From: an uncultured Oscillospiraceae bacterium
GTDB taxonomy: Bacteria; Bacillota; Clostridia; Oscillospirales; Ruminococcaceae
Reading direction: 5' to 3'
Length of the DNA stretch: 54,303 nt
NCBI GenBank assembly: GCA_949737515.1
Contig: CATJCP010000204.1
Coordinates: forward strand, 1-54,303
Numbering within the stretch: the first letter of the stretch is position 1; each line of letters begins with the position of its first letter. Both the position numbers and the translations under genes were made by a program. A model generated the notes under the pieces. The model searched no databases and was not told the origin of the DNA. It saw only the letters and a list, made by a program, of their open reading frames with translations. Shown here in pieces: positions 1 to 9,239 of this stretch.

Positions 1-263
1 CCTTTGAAAGGGAAAGCACAAACCAAAAGAAATGTACTCCCCTTTCCCGGAAAATAGGTAAGGGAAGCAACCGCCCGTCTGCTCTGAATCCGCAATGGAA
101 CCAAAGCGCAGGTTCTTCATCTGTGTTTCCACTATATCATGGTTGTCGAACCTTGTCAACAATTTGGAAAACGATTGGATAGAAATCATTTTGGGGCAGA
201 GAGATTAGGATATAATCCCTCTGCTTTTTATTCTTCAGCGTTGAAAGGAAGGGGTCTTTTTCC
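1..263. other. Upstream intergenic region, no gene seen
   Basis: No supported gene; the ORFs listed here are overlapped by or run into the SDR gene. A TATAAT hexamer at 211-216 could be the -10 of a plus-strand promoter for the SDR gene, but the -35 region is poor. The leader ends in a purine-rich GAAAGGAAGGGG ribosome site before the ATG at 264. Confidence 0.4.
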
Positions 264-998
264 ATGCCCTCTGTTTTCATTACTGGCGCGTCCCGCGGCA
301 TTGGCAGAGCCGCCGCCCTGCTCTTTGGCAGCAAAGGCTACCAGGTGGGGATCAATTACCTCAGCAATGAGGCTGCCGCCCGTTCCCTTGCCGGGGAGCT
401 GAAAGACCTTGGAGCAAACTCCCTTCTGCTCCAGGGGGATGTCTCTGACAGGGCACAGGTGCGGCGCATGTTCTCGCTGCTGGAATATCGCTTCGGCGGA
501 TTGGATGTGCTGGTCAACAATGCGGGAATCGCCCAGCAAAAAGTCTTTTCTGAAATTACAGACGAGGATTGGGACAGGATGTTCTCCGTCCACGTCAAGG
601 GGACATTCTACTGCTGTCAGTATGCCGTCCCCCTGATGCGGAATGCGGGCCGGGGAAGCATCGTCAATGTCTCCTCCATGTGGGGACAGACAGGCGGTTC
701 CTGCGAGGTCCATTATTCGGCGGCTAAGGCCGCTGTCATCGGCATGACACGGGCGCTGGCCAAAGAGCTGGGGCTCTCCCATATCCGGGTCAACTGTGTG
801 GCCCCTGGCGTGATCAACACGGATATGAACGCCTTTCTGGAAGAGGGGGCGCTGGAGGAGATCCGGCGGTCTACCCCTCTGGGATGTGTCGGAACCCCGG
901 AGGACGCGGCGGCGGCAATCTGCTTTCTGGCAGGGGAGGAGAGCCGTTTTATCACCGGACAGGTGCTCAGCCCCAACGGGGGATTGGTGATTGGATGA
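264..998 (+). CDS. Short-chain dehydrogenase/reductase (FabG/YmfI-like)
   Basis: Cytosolic NAD(P)H-dependent Rossmann-fold oxidoreductase of 244 residues, the normal length for a classical SDR. The cofactor motif TGASRGIG is at residues 7-14, NNAG near residue 86, and the catalytic Ser and YxxxK (HYSAAKAA) near residues 138-156. A good purine-rich ribosome site precedes the ATG. It is separate from the fab operon, which has its own FabG at 8450-9193. A role as 3-oxoacyl-ACP reductase is therefore less likely than another SDR role, such as the YmfI-type reductase linked to EF-P modification in Firmicutes. That assignment is inference; the SDR family call is firm. Confidence 0.8.
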   Translation: MPSVFITGASRGIGRAAALLFGSKGYQVGINYLSNEAAARSLAGELKDLGANSLLLQGDVSDRAQVRRMFSLLEYRFGGLDVLVNNAGIAQQKVFSEITDEDWDRMFSVHVKGTFYCCQYAVPLMRNAGRGSIVNVSSMWGQTGGSCEVHYSAAKAAVIGMTRALAKELGLSHIRVNCVAPGVINTDMNAFLEEGALEEIRRSTPLGCVGTPEDAAAAICFLAGEESRFITGQVLSPNGGLVIG

Positions 999-1111
999 GA
1001 AAATCCATGGAAAATCCGCTGGCAGCGGTTGAATTCCTCCCCAACTTTTGCTAAGATAAAAAGGATCGAAGCGCATCCTCAATGAGGTGCAAAAGAAAGG
1101 CGGCACAATAT

Positions 1112-2545
1112 ATGGCACAGAAAAAGATGGTTACAGCCATAACCTCTATGAATGAAGACTTTGCCCAATGGTATACGGATATTGTTAAAAAGGCGGAGCT
1201 GGTCGACTACTCCTCGGTGCGGGGGTGTATGATCCTCCGCCCCTACGGGTACGCCATCTGGGAAAACATCCAGAAGACCCTGGACCAGAAATTTAAAGAG
1301 ACAGGCCATGAAAATGTGGGTATGCCTCTGTTCATCCCCGAAAGCCTTCTCCAGAAGGAAAAGGACCATGTGGAGGGCTTCGCCCCAGAGGTGGCATGGG
1401 TGACCATGGGCGGCAACGAAAAGCTGACCGAGCGCCTCTGCGTGCGCCCCACCTCGGAGACCCTATTCTGCGAGCACTACTCCCATGTAATCCATTCCTA
1501 CCGGGACCTGCCCAAGCTTTACAACCAGTGGTGCTCTGTGGTCCGCTGGGAAAAGACCACCCGCCCCTTCCTGCGGACCATGGAGTTCTGGTGGCAGGAG
1601 GGCCACACGATGCACGAAACCGCCCAGGAAGCTGTTGAGGAGACGGAGCGGATGCTGAACATTTACGCCGACGTGTGCGAAAATTTCCTTGCCATCCCTG
1701 TCATCAAGGGCCGCAAAACCGATAAGGAGAAGTTTGCCGGGGCGGAGGCAACCTACACCATTGAGGCCATGATGCACGACGGCAAGGCCCTCCAGAGCGG
1801 CACCAGCCATTATTTCGGAGATGGGTTTGCCAAAGCCTTTGATATCACCTTCACCGGACGGGACAACACCCTCCAGTATCCCCACCAGACCTCCTGGGGA
1901 ATGTCCACCCGCATCATCGGCGCAATCATCATGACCCACGGGGATGACAACGGCTTGGTGCTCCCTCCTGCCATTGCTCCCATTCAGACAGTGATCATCC
2001 CTGTGGCCCAGCACACCCCTGGGGTGCTGGACAAGGCCTTTGAACTGAAAGAGCGGCTGTCCAAGATCGTCCGGGTCAAGGTAGACGATTCCGACAACTC
2101 CCCCGGCTGGAAGTTTGCCGAGTATGAGATGAAGGGGGTTCCCCTCCGCCTGGAGATCGGCCCCAAGGATATGGAGAAGAACCAGTGCGTCATCGTCCGC
2201 CGGGATACCAGGGAGAAATATTTCGTCCCTCTGGAGGACCTGGAAACCCGGCTGCCGGAGCTGCTGAAAGCTGTACACGACGGCCTTTATCAGAGGGCAC
2301 TCCAAAACCGCACCGAAAAGACCACCTCCGCCTCCAATATGGAGGAGATGGAGGCCGCCACCAAGGACAAGAACGGCTTTGTAAAAGCCATGTGGTGCGG
2401 TGATCTTGCCTGTGAGGAAAAGCTGAAGGAGGTCTGCGGCGTCACCTCCAGATGTATGCCCTTTGAACAGGAGCAGATTGCTCAAACCTGCGTCTGCTGC
2501 GGAAAACCTGCCAAGTCCATGGTCATTTGGGGCAAAGCATATTGA
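1112..2545 (+). CDS. proS: Prolyl-tRNA synthetase, short archaeal/eukaryotic-type
   Basis: Charges tRNA-Pro with proline in the cytosol. The protein is about 477 residues and lacks the editing insertion of the long bacterial form, so it is the archaeal-type ProRS common in Clostridia. Class II motif 2 is visible as [13 protein letters not shown], and the C-terminal domain carries paired cysteines ([18 protein letters not shown]) before the terminal Tyr typical of this type. The ORF track starts at 1082, but family members begin [10 protein letters not shown], so I chose the ATG at 1112, which has AAAGGCGG upstream. A strong terminator follows directly. Confidence 0.95.
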   Translation: MAQKKMVTAITSMNEDFAQWYTDIVKKAELVDYSSVRGCMILRPYGYAIWENIQKTLDQKFKETGHENVGMPLFIPESLLQKEKDHVEGFAPEVAWVTMGGNEKLTERLCVRPTSETLFCEHYSHVIHSYRDLPKLYNQWCSVVRWEKTTRPFLRTMEFWWQEGHTMHETAQEAVEETERMLNIYADVCENFLAIPVIKGRKTDKEKFAGAEATYTIEAMMHDGKALQSGTSHYFGDGFAKAFDITFTGRDNTLQYPHQTSWGMSTRIIGAIIMTHGDDNGLVLPPAIAPIQTVIIPVAQHTPGVLDKAFELKERLSKIVRVKVDDSDNSPGWKFAEYEMKGVPLRLEIGPKDMEKNQCVIVRRDTREKYFVPLEDLETRLPELLKAVHDGLYQRALQNRTEKTTSASNMEEMEAATKDKNGFVKAMWCGDLACEEKLKEVCGVTSRCMPFEQEQIAQTCVCCGKPAKSMVIWGKAY

Positions 2546-2550
2546 CGCTG

Positions 2551-2595
2551 AAAGCCGGTATATGGGATCGGGAGATCCCATATACCGGCTTTTTT
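2551..2595 (+). terminator. Rho-independent terminator of proS
   Basis: A long, nearly perfect inverted repeat (arms AAAGCCGGTATATGGGATC and its complement) is followed by TTTTTT just after the proS stop. Confidence 0.9.
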
Positions 2596-2607
2596 GCCGC
2601 AAAATAC

Positions 2608-2634
2608 AGGGCCGCCGCATTGACGCGGCGGCCC
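2608..2634 (-). terminator. Terminator of the acpP-ended fab operon
   Basis: GC-rich hairpin with 11-bp arms AGGGCCGCCGC/GCGGCGGCCCT, 14 bases past the acpP stop on the minus strand and followed by a weak T-rich tract (GTATTTTG). It closes the fab operon and converges with the proS terminator. Confidence 0.65.
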
Positions 2635-2647
2635 TAACTGGCGTACT

Positions 2648-2881
2648 TCACATATTTGCTTCCAAATATTTGACGATGTCCCCGACGGTCTTCATGGACT
2701 CCACCTCTTCATCGGGAATCTCAGCGTTGAATTCATCCTCCAAGCTCATGACCAGGTCCACAACGTCCAAGGAGTCGGCACCCAGGTCGTCGATGATGTT
2801 GGCCTCCATGGTAACAGCGTCTTCCTCCACGTCCAACTGCTCGCAAAGAATGTCCTTAACCTTGTCAAATACAGCAGCCAT
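2648..2881 (-). CDS. acpP: Acyl carrier protein
   Basis: 77-residue acidic protein that carries acyl chains on a 4'-phosphopantetheine arm during fatty-acid synthesis. The attachment serine lies in the classic [11 protein letters not shown] motif. It is preceded by a textbook AGGAGG ribosome site (AGGAGGATTTTGCTATG). It is the last gene of the fab operon, 96 bases after accDA, and the AT-rich gap could hold an extra promoter, which would fit the high demand for ACP. Confidence 0.97.
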   Translation of the reverse strand: MAAVFDKVKDILCEQLDVEEDAVTMEANIIDDLGADSLDVVDLVMSLEDEFNAEIPDEEVESMKTVGDIVKYLEANM

Positions 2882-2977
2882 AGCAAAATCCTCCTAAAAT
2901 TGTAATCAATATCGTATTTTATCACCCTAGGAAGGCGGAAAACCACCCCCGGGGATAATGCAGAAGAAAATGGAACA

Positions 2978-4735
2978 TCAGCGGCCGTCCGGTTCAGCTT
3001 CCCCTTCGGAAAACTCACCGATTTTACGGAACTTATGATAGCGGTTCTCCAGCAGCTGGTCCATAGGGACATTGCTGAACCGCGCCAGGGCATCCCGCAG
3101 ATACCCCGCAAGATTCAGCGCGGTCTCCTCCACGCCCATATGGGCGCCTCCTGGGGCCTCCGGAATGATCTTCTCCGCCACCCCCAGCTCCACTAGGTCC
3201 TCCGCGGTAATGTGGGCACAGTTGGCAGCATCCTGCTCTCTGGAAGCATCCCGCCAGAGAATACTGGCAAACCCCCGAGGAGATACCACAGAATAAGTTG
3301 CGTTCTCCAACATGGCCAGCTCGTCGCAGACTCCCAGCGCAAGGGCGCCGCCGCTTCCTCCCTCCCCCAGAACCACTGAAATGACATTGGTTTTCAGTTT
3401 CATCACCTCGAACAGGTTCCGGGCAATGGCCTCGCCCTGGCCTCTCTCCTCTGCCTCCACGCCGCAGAAAGCGCCGGGGGTATCAATCAGGCAGATGACC
3501 GGGCGATGGAACTTCTCCGCCTGTTTCATCAGGCGCAGGGCCTTCCGGTATCCCTCCGGATGGGGCATGGCAAAATTGGACGCCTTGTTTTCCACCAGGT
3601 TTTTCCCCTTCACCTGGCCGATTACTGTCACCGGCCGGCCATCAAAGAAGGCTACCCCGCCCATAATGGCGCTGTCATCCCCAAAGTACCGGTCCCCGTG
3701 CTGCTCTATAAAGCTGTCGAAGATCATGGGGATATAGTCCCGTACCGTGGGCCGGTTCTTCTCCCGGACCAGCTGGATGCGCTGCCAGGCAGTCAGACCT
3801 TTTCCCTCCCCTTGAAAAGGGGGAGGCCCCTGGAAGGCAAAATTTTCGCTGGGGATATTGTTCCATGCCTTTCCGCTCAGACGGTGCAGGCGCATCAGTG
3901 TGGAGAGCGTCTCCCGCATATGGTCCCGGTCGCAGATCATATCCGCAAATCCATGCTCCAGCATAAACTCCGCCGATTGGAAGGAATCCGGCAGCCGCTG
4001 CCGGATGGTATCCTCAATGACGCGGCGTCCTGCGAAGCCGATAAGGGCCTTTGGCTCCGCGAGTATGATGTCCCCAAGAGAAGCAAAACTGGCCGTCACA
4101 CCGCCGGTAGTGGGGTCTGTCAGGACGGTAATGTAAAGCTGTCCCGCATCGCTGTGCCGGGCAGCCGCACCGGAGGTCTTGGCCATCTGCAGCAGGGATA
4201 CCATCCCCTCCTGCATCCTGGCCCCTCCCGAGGCCGCAAACAGCACAATGGGAAGCCCCTTTTCCGTGGCCCGCTCAAAGGCCCGGGCGATCTTCTCCCC
4301 CACCACGGAGCCCATAGAGGCCATCATAAAGTGGGAATCCATTACGCCGATGACGCAGTGCTCTCCCATGATATCCGCCTCCCCGGTGACGGCAGCTTCG
4401 TTGAGGCCAGTGGACCTGGAAAGATCCTCCAGCTTTTTTTCGTAGCCGGCGAAACGGATGGGATTTTTACTTCTCATGTCCCTATCATATTCACGAAAGG
4501 TGTTGTTGTCAACAGTTAATTCTAATCTTTCTGCAACAGTTATCCTTCCGTGGTAGCGGCAGTTGGGGCAAACCATCTTATTTTCCCGAAATGTGTCCAT
4601 AAACGTCACCTGCTGGCAGCGCGGACACTTGAAGAGCAGATCGGAGGGGACGGACATTTTAGAATGCACTTTTTCCTTTTCCGAATCCTCGCTCCCCATA
4701 CGGGCCTTGACCTTTTGAAATAAATCTTCCAGCAA
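2978..4735 (-). CDS. accDA: Acetyl-CoA carboxylase carboxyltransferase, beta-alpha fusion
   Basis: Transfers carboxyl from carboxybiotin-BCCP to acetyl-CoA to make malonyl-CoA. In most bacteria AccD and AccA are separate subunits; here both lie in one 585-residue chain. The N-terminal half (about 1-290) has the AccD zinc ribbon (CPRC and CPNC) and the crotonase-fold motif GGARMQEGM. The C-terminal half (about 310-570) is AccA-like, with GEGGSGGALALG. A proline/glycine-rich linker near residue 300 (FQGPPPFQGEGKG) joins them. No frameshift or internal stop is seen, so the fusion looks genuine. It lies between accC and acpP. Confidence 0.95.
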   Translation of the reverse strand: MLEDLFQKVKARMGSEDSEKEKVHSKMSVPSDLLFKCPRCQQVTFMDTFRENKMVCPNCRYHGRITVAERLELTVDNNTFREYDRDMRSKNPIRFAGYEKKLEDLSRSTGLNEAAVTGEADIMGEHCVIGVMDSHFMMASMGSVVGEKIARAFERATEKGLPIVLFAASGGARMQEGMVSLLQMAKTSGAAARHSDAGQLYITVLTDPTTGGVTASFASLGDIILAEPKALIGFAGRRVIEDTIRQRLPDSFQSAEFMLEHGFADMICDRDHMRETLSTLMRLHRLSGKAWNNIPSENFAFQGPPPFQGEGKGLTAWQRIQLVREKNRPTVRDYIPMIFDSFIEQHGDRYFGDDSAIMGGVAFFDGRPVTVIGQVKGKNLVENKASNFAMPHPEGYRKALRLMKQAEKFHRPVICLIDTPGAFCGVEAEERGQGEAIARNLFEVMKLKTNVISVVLGEGGSGGALALGVCDELAMLENATYSVVSPRGFASILWRDASREQDAANCAHITAEDLVELGVAEKIIPEAPGGAHMGVEETALNLAGYLRDALARFSNVPMDQLLENRYHKFRKIGEFSEGEAEPDGR

Positions 4736-4779
4736 TTGCTCCCGCCCTCCTTTTCACATGAGAAAGTCTCTGCTGGGGT

Positions 4780-6147
4780 CTAATTAGAACGGCTCAGAGC
4801 CTTTAGGTCCCGGCGGGACAAAAACCCATTGTCGTATTTTCCCTCTTCAAACTCCTCATCCTTCAACAAGTTTAGCTGAAAGTCTATGTTGGTGTCAACA
4901 CCTTCTACCAAAAATTCTGCTAAAGCCCACCGCATTTTTGCAATAGCCTCTTGGCGGGTGGGGGCGTGGACGATCAATTTGGCGATCATAGAGTCATAAT
5001 AAGGGGGGATGACATATCCGGCGTACATGGCGCTGTCAATGCGCACCCCCGGCCCTCCCGGCACATAGAGGGAACGTATCTTTCCCGGGCAGGGGCGGAA
5101 GTCCTTGGCGGGGGTCTCGGCGTTAATGCGGCATTCCATGGCATGGCCGCTGATCCTCACGTCCTCCTGGCCAAAGCTCAAAGGCTCCCCAGCAGCGATG
5201 CGCAGCTGCTCCTTGACAATGTCCAGACCCGTCACCATCTCTGTCACCGGGTGCTCCACCTGGATACGGGTGTTCATCTCCATAAAGTAAAAGTTTCCGT
5301 CCTTATCCAGCAAAAATTCAATGGTCCCGGCGTTTTCATAGCCGGCGGCCTGGGCGGCCATTATAGCGGCTTTCCCCATTTTTTCCCGCAGGGCAGGGGT
5401 CATAAGGGGAGAAGGGCTGGGCGACTCCTCCAAAACCTTCTGGTTCCGCCTTTGGATGGAGCAGTCCCGCTCCCCCAGGTGGACAGTCTTTCCAAACCGG
5501 TCTGCCAGGATCTGGATCTCCACATGGCGGGGATCCTCCACGAATTTTTCCATGTACAGCCGGTCATCCCCAAAGAAGGAAAGGGCCTCCCGGCTGGCGG
5601 TATAAAAGGCGTCCTCCATCTCCCGGCTGCTGCGGACCATGCGGATACCCCTGCCGCCGCCGCCTGCGCTGGCCTTGACCATAACGGGATAGCCGATCCG
5701 CTCGGCCTCCCGGCAGGCGGTTTCCAAATCCGGAACCACCCCGTCGGAGCCGGGGATGACCGGCACCCCGGCGGCCTTCATGGTCTCTCTGGCCTGGGAT
5801 TTATCCCCCATGCGCTCAATGGCCTCTGGGGAAGGCCCGATAAAGGTCACCCCGCACCGCCTGCACATACGGGCAAAGGCGGCATTTTCCGAAAGAAAGC
5901 CAAAGCCCGGGTGGATGGCCTGGGCCCCCGTCAGCTCACAGGCGGAGAGGATGGAGCGCATATTCAGGTAGCTGTCCTTGGAAGAGGCCGGTCCTATACA
6001 CACTGTCTCGTCGGCGATCTGGGCATGGAGGGCGGAATGATCCGCCTCAGAGCAAACCGCCACGGTCCGGATCCCCAGCTCCCGGCAGGCGCGGATAATC
6101 CGAATGGCGATCTCCCCCCGATTGGCAATCAAAACCTTGCTGAACAA
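4780..6147 (-). CDS. accC: Acetyl-CoA carboxylase biotin carboxylase subunit
   Basis: ATP-grasp enzyme that carboxylates biotin on BCCP using bicarbonate and ATP. Its 455 residues match the family length. The start MFSKVLIANRGEIAIRI is typical, the glycine-rich ATP loop is GGGGRGIRMV, and the metal/ATP-binding segment FMEMNTRIQVEHPVTE is intact. It sits 15 bases after fabZ and 44 before accDA in the same operon, so all ACC subunits are co-transcribed with the elongation enzymes. Confidence 0.97.
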   Translation of the reverse strand: MFSKVLIANRGEIAIRIIRACRELGIRTVAVCSEADHSALHAQIADETVCIGPASSKDSYLNMRSILSACELTGAQAIHPGFGFLSENAAFARMCRRCGVTFIGPSPEAIERMGDKSQARETMKAAGVPVIPGSDGVVPDLETACREAERIGYPVMVKASAGGGGRGIRMVRSSREMEDAFYTASREALSFFGDDRLYMEKFVEDPRHVEIQILADRFGKTVHLGERDCSIQRRNQKVLEESPSPSPLMTPALREKMGKAAIMAAQAAGYENAGTIEFLLDKDGNFYFMEMNTRIQVEHPVTEMVTGLDIVKEQLRIAAGEPLSFGQEDVRISGHAMECRINAETPAKDFRPCPGKIRSLYVPGGPGVRIDSAMYAGYVIPPYYDSMIAKLIVHAPTRQEAIAKMRWALAEFLVEGVDTNIDFQLNLLKDEEFEEGKYDNGFLSRRDLKALSRSN

Positions 6148-6162
6148 GCTAATACGCCCTCC

Positions 6163-6621
6163 TTATTCCTGCTTTCCGGAAGCTTCCGCCCCGCCCAGGG
6201 CAAAGGTGAGCTCGGCAGAGACGGCCTTCTTTCCGCTTTCCAAAATAGTCGCCACACCCTTTCCGACACCCACAGAGCCCCGGCTGCGGATAATTTCCAC
6301 TTCCAGCTTTAAGGTGTCTCCCGGAAAGACCATGTTGCGGAACTTGACCTTATCCAACCCGCCGAAATAGGCGATGCGCCCCCGGTTCTCCGGCAGGGAC
6401 AGGGCGCAGACCGCTCCCGTCTGCGCCAACATTTCCAACATCAGGACGCCGGGCTGAACCGGCTTTTGTGGGAAGTGGCCCTTAAACCAGTATTCCTCCC
6501 CTGTGAGACGCTTTAACGCTGTGGCCTTCACACCGGGCTCCAGCTCGGTCACTTCGTCGATGAGCAGGAAGGGATCCCGGTGGGGAATGATCTCTTTGAT
6601 TTGTTCTAAGTTAAGTGTCAT
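6163..6621 (-). CDS. fabZ: 3-hydroxyacyl-ACP dehydratase FabZ
   Basis: Removes water from 3-hydroxyacyl-ACP in the elongation cycle. Hot-dog fold protein of 152 residues with the start MTLNLEQIKEIIPHRDPFLLID typical of FabZ and the active-site helix motif GHFPQKPVQPGVLMLE, including the catalytic His. It lies between accB and accC. No enoyl-ACP reductase (fabK/fabI) is present in the window, so that step must be encoded elsewhere. Confidence 0.96.
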   Translation of the reverse strand: MTLNLEQIKEIIPHRDPFLLIDEVTELEPGVKATALKRLTGEEYWFKGHFPQKPVQPGVLMLEMLAQTGAVCALSLPENRGRIAYFGGLDKVKFRNMVFPGDTLKLEVEIIRSRGSVGVGKGVATILESGKKAVSAELTFALGGAEASGKQE

Positions 6622-6666
6622 GATACGATATCTCCCGGCTGACTGCAGCCTGATCCTTTGTCAAAT

Positions 6667-7146
6667 TTACACGATCCTCATAATGGGTTGGCCAAACTCA
6701 ACAGGCTGGCCGTTCTGCACCAAAATTTCCTCCACCGTACCGCTGAACTCGCTTTGGACCTCATTCATCAGCTTCATGGATTCCACGATAAACAGCACAT
6801 CCCCTACTTTAACCTGGCTGCCTGCCTGGACATAGGGCGGCTTATCCGGCGCAGGAGCGCTGTAGAAGGTTCCCACAATGGGGGATTTTACGATATTCCC
6901 CTTCGCTGCAGCTGGCGCCGCCTCTATCTCCTGAGGCTTTTTCAAACCGCCCGCCAGGCTGGCAGTCATACCGTCCAGCGAGACGGAGGAGAGGGGAGGA
7001 AGAACCGACTGGGCAATCTTTGGGGCCTTTCTCCCCTCAATTTTCAGCCGGACATCTCCCTGTTCCAGCGTCAAGCCTCCCAGGTCCTTTTCGGCAACCG
7101 CATTCATCAACTCAAGGATCTGCTCAAAGGATAATTCAATACTCAT
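6667..7146 (-). CDS. accB: Biotin carboxyl carrier protein of acetyl-CoA carboxylase
   Basis: Carries biotin between the AccC and AccDA active sites. 159 residues: an N-terminal dimerisation segment, a Pro/Ala-rich flexible linker (about 55-80), and a C-terminal biotinyl domain with the thumb. The biotinylated lysine is in ESMKLMNEV, a variant of the usual EAMKM motif. Only 4 bases separate its start from the fabF stop, suggesting translational coupling. Confidence 0.96.
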   Translation of the reverse strand: MSIELSFEQILELMNAVAEKDLGGLTLEQGDVRLKIEGRKAPKIAQSVLPPLSSVSLDGMTASLAGGLKKPQEIEAAPAAAKGNIVKSPIVGTFYSAPAPDKPPYVQAGSQVKVGDVLFIVESMKLMNEVQSEFSGTVEEILVQNGQPVEFGQPIMRIV

Positions 7147-7150
7147 GGGC

Positions 7151-8389
7151 TTACCCCTCCACTTTTTTCAGACAGATGGCGGCATTGTGTCCGCCGAAAC
7201 CAAGGGAATTGGACAGCGCGCATTTGATCTCCTGCCGGCGCAGGCCGTCTGTAACATAGTCCAGGTCGCACACCGGGTCGGGGACCTGATAGCCAATGGT
7301 GGCAGGGATCACCCCGTCCCGCAGGGAAAGGGCGGTTATGGCGGCCTCTACGGCCCCTGCCGCGCCCAGCAAGTGGCCTGTCATGGATTTGGTGGAACTG
7401 ATGGCAGTATGGTACGCATGGCCTCCCAGGGCCATTTTAATGGCCTTGGTCTCAAAGTCGTCGTTGAGAGGGGTGCTGGTACCGTGAGCGTTGATGTAGT
7501 CGATTTCCTCCGGCTTGACCCCAGCCTCCTCCATAGCAAATTCCATTGCCTTGGCCGCGCCTTCCCCGTCAGGGTCAGGGCTGGTGATGTGGTAGGCGTC
7601 CCCCGTTGCCCCATAGCCAACAATTTCAGCGTAAATTTTGGCCCCCCGTTTTACGGCGTGCTCATATTCCTCCAGGATAAGAATCCCCGCGCCCTCCCCC
7701 AGCACAAAGCCGTTCCGCTCCTTGTCAAAGGGGATGGAGGCCCTGTCGGGGTCTGTGCCGGCCGACAGGGCGCCCATATTGGCGAACCCGGCCATGGCAA
7801 ACTCCGCAACAGCGGCCTCGCTTCCGCCGGTGACCGCCGCGTCTAAATATCCGTGCTTGATTGCCCGAAACGCCTCCCCAATGGCATGGCTGCCGGAGGA
7901 ACAGGCGGTAACGGTACAGAAGTTGGCTCCTTTAAACTTATGCTGAATCGAAATCATCCCAGCCGCCATATTGGAGATGATCATGGGTATGAAAAAGACC
8001 GAAACCTTGGAAGGCCCCTTCTCCATATACCTGGTATGCTCCTGGTGGATGGTGTTGAATCCGCCGATCCCGCTGCCGACAATCACACCCACCCGGAAGG
8101 GGTCAAGATCCTCAAATTTTGTCCCGACGTCCTCCATGGCCATATTGGCAGCGGCCATGGCAATCTGGCAGAAGCGGTCCATTCTCCTCGCTTCTTTTTT
8201 GCCGATCCCGAAATTCTGTGGATCAAAATCTTTGAGCTCGGCGGCAATCGTCACTCCCAGCGCAGTTGGGTCAAAGGATCCAATCTTCGCGAATCCGTGC
8301 CGCCCGGCCTGAATGGAATCCCAAGTTTCCTCCATAGAAAGGCCGACGGGGGTAAGCGCCCCCAGTCCGGTAATCACTACACGTCTCAC
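7151..8389 (-). CDS. fabF: 3-oxoacyl-ACP synthase II (KAS II)
   Basis: Condenses malonyl-ACP with growing acyl-ACP. The Cys-His-His triad is visible in TACSSGSH, NAHGTSTPLND and STKSMTGHLLGAAG. The ORF track starts at 8419, but AGGAGG lies about 9 bases before a GTG at 8389 giving MRRVVITGLGALTPVG, the normal family start, so I moved the start there (412 residues). Co-operonic with fabG upstream and accB downstream. Confidence 0.96.
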   Translation of the reverse strand: MRRVVITGLGALTPVGLSMEETWDSIQAGRHGFAKIGSFDPTALGVTIAAELKDFDPQNFGIGKKEARRMDRFCQIAMAAANMAMEDVGTKFEDLDPFRVGVIVGSGIGGFNTIHQEHTRYMEKGPSKVSVFFIPMIISNMAAGMISIQHKFKGANFCTVTACSSGSHAIGEAFRAIKHGYLDAAVTGGSEAAVAEFAMAGFANMGALSAGTDPDRASIPFDKERNGFVLGEGAGILILEEYEHAVKRGAKIYAEIVGYGATGDAYHITSPDPDGEGAAKAMEFAMEEAGVKPEEIDYINAHGTSTPLNDDFETKAIKMALGGHAYHTAISSTKSMTGHLLGAAGAVEAAITALSLRDGVIPATIGYQVPDPVCDLDYVTDGLRRQEIKCALSNSLGFGGHNAAICLKKVEG

Positions 8390-8449
8390 AGTTTGTTTAC
8401 CTCCTAATTCAATCCGCACAAAGCAAAAAGCGCAATCGTTCCTTCACAC

Positions 8450-9193
8450 TTACATGGAGATACACCCGTCAATCTCCAAAACCTGCCCGGAGATATACGC
8501 CGCGTCGTCGGAGGCGAGGAACGCCACCGCATTTGCCACATCCTCCGGCTCGCCAAAGCGTTTGAGGGAGATCTGGCTCAACATAAGATCCTTCATTTTA
8601 TCGGGGAGGGCGTCGGTCATCTGGGTGCGGATAAAACCGGGAGCCACCGCGTTGACGGTGATATTCCGCCCTCCCAGCTCCTTGGCAGCGGTTTTGGTAA
8701 GGCCCACCACCCCCGCCTTGGAGGCTGCGTAATTAGCCTGTCCCGCATTGCCGTACAGCCCCGTCACCGAGCTGACGTTGATGATCCTGCCGCTTTTCTG
8801 GCGGATCATCACCCCGCTGGCGTGGCGCATCATATTGAAGACGCTTTTCAGGTTGACGGCAATGACTGCGTCAAACTGCTCCTCGCTCATCCTGGGGAGA
8901 AGCCCGTCCTTCGTAATGCCCGCGTTGTTGACCAGTACATCCAGAGAGCCAAAGTCAGCCGCCACGGCCTTGACCATTTCCTGGCACTGATCGAACTGGG
9001 ACACATCCGCCACATAGCATTTGGCTTCCACCCCAAAGGCCCTGCACTTCTCCGCAACCGCCGCGCCATCGGTATCGGCCAGCTGCTGGTTATAGCAGTT
9101 GACGGCAATGTGAAAGCCCGCCCTGGCCAGCCGCACCGCAATGGCGGCCCCGATCCCCTGAGAGGCACCTGTAATCAATGCTGTTTTATTCAA
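8450..9193 (-). CDS. fabG: 3-oxoacyl-ACP reductase FabG
   Basis: NADPH-dependent reduction of 3-oxoacyl-ACP. Classical SDR of 247 residues with TGASQGIG at residues 7-14, NNAG near residue 90 and the catalytic YAASKAG near residue 155; it ends in a typical GQVLEIDGC segment. Position between fabH and fabF supports the FabG call over other SDRs. Identity to the SDR at 264-998 is limited to family motifs. Confidence 0.95.
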   Translation of the reverse strand: MNKTALITGASQGIGAAIAVRLARAGFHIAVNCYNQQLADTDGAAVAEKCRAFGVEAKCYVADVSQFDQCQEMVKAVAADFGSLDVLVNNAGITKDGLLPRMSEEQFDAVIAVNLKSVFNMMRHASGVMIRQKSGRIINVSSVTGLYGNAGQANYAASKAGVVGLTKTAAKELGGRNITVNAVAPGFIRTQMTDALPDKMKDLMLSQISLKRFGEPEDVANAVAFLASDDAAYISGQVLEIDGCISM

Positions 9194-9239
9194 AAGTATA
9201 CACCCTTTCTGTCATTTTACAAGCTGACTGCCGCAATCC

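Noticed and set aside
1082-1111. ProRS start at 1082
   Set aside because: The added ten residues are not family-like; ATG 1112 gives the usual N-terminus.
228-6312. Long antisense ORFs (228-1118, 1463-2620, 3506-4519, 4951-6312)
   Set aside because: GC-rich shadows opposite well-recognised genes, without family motifs or ribosome sites.
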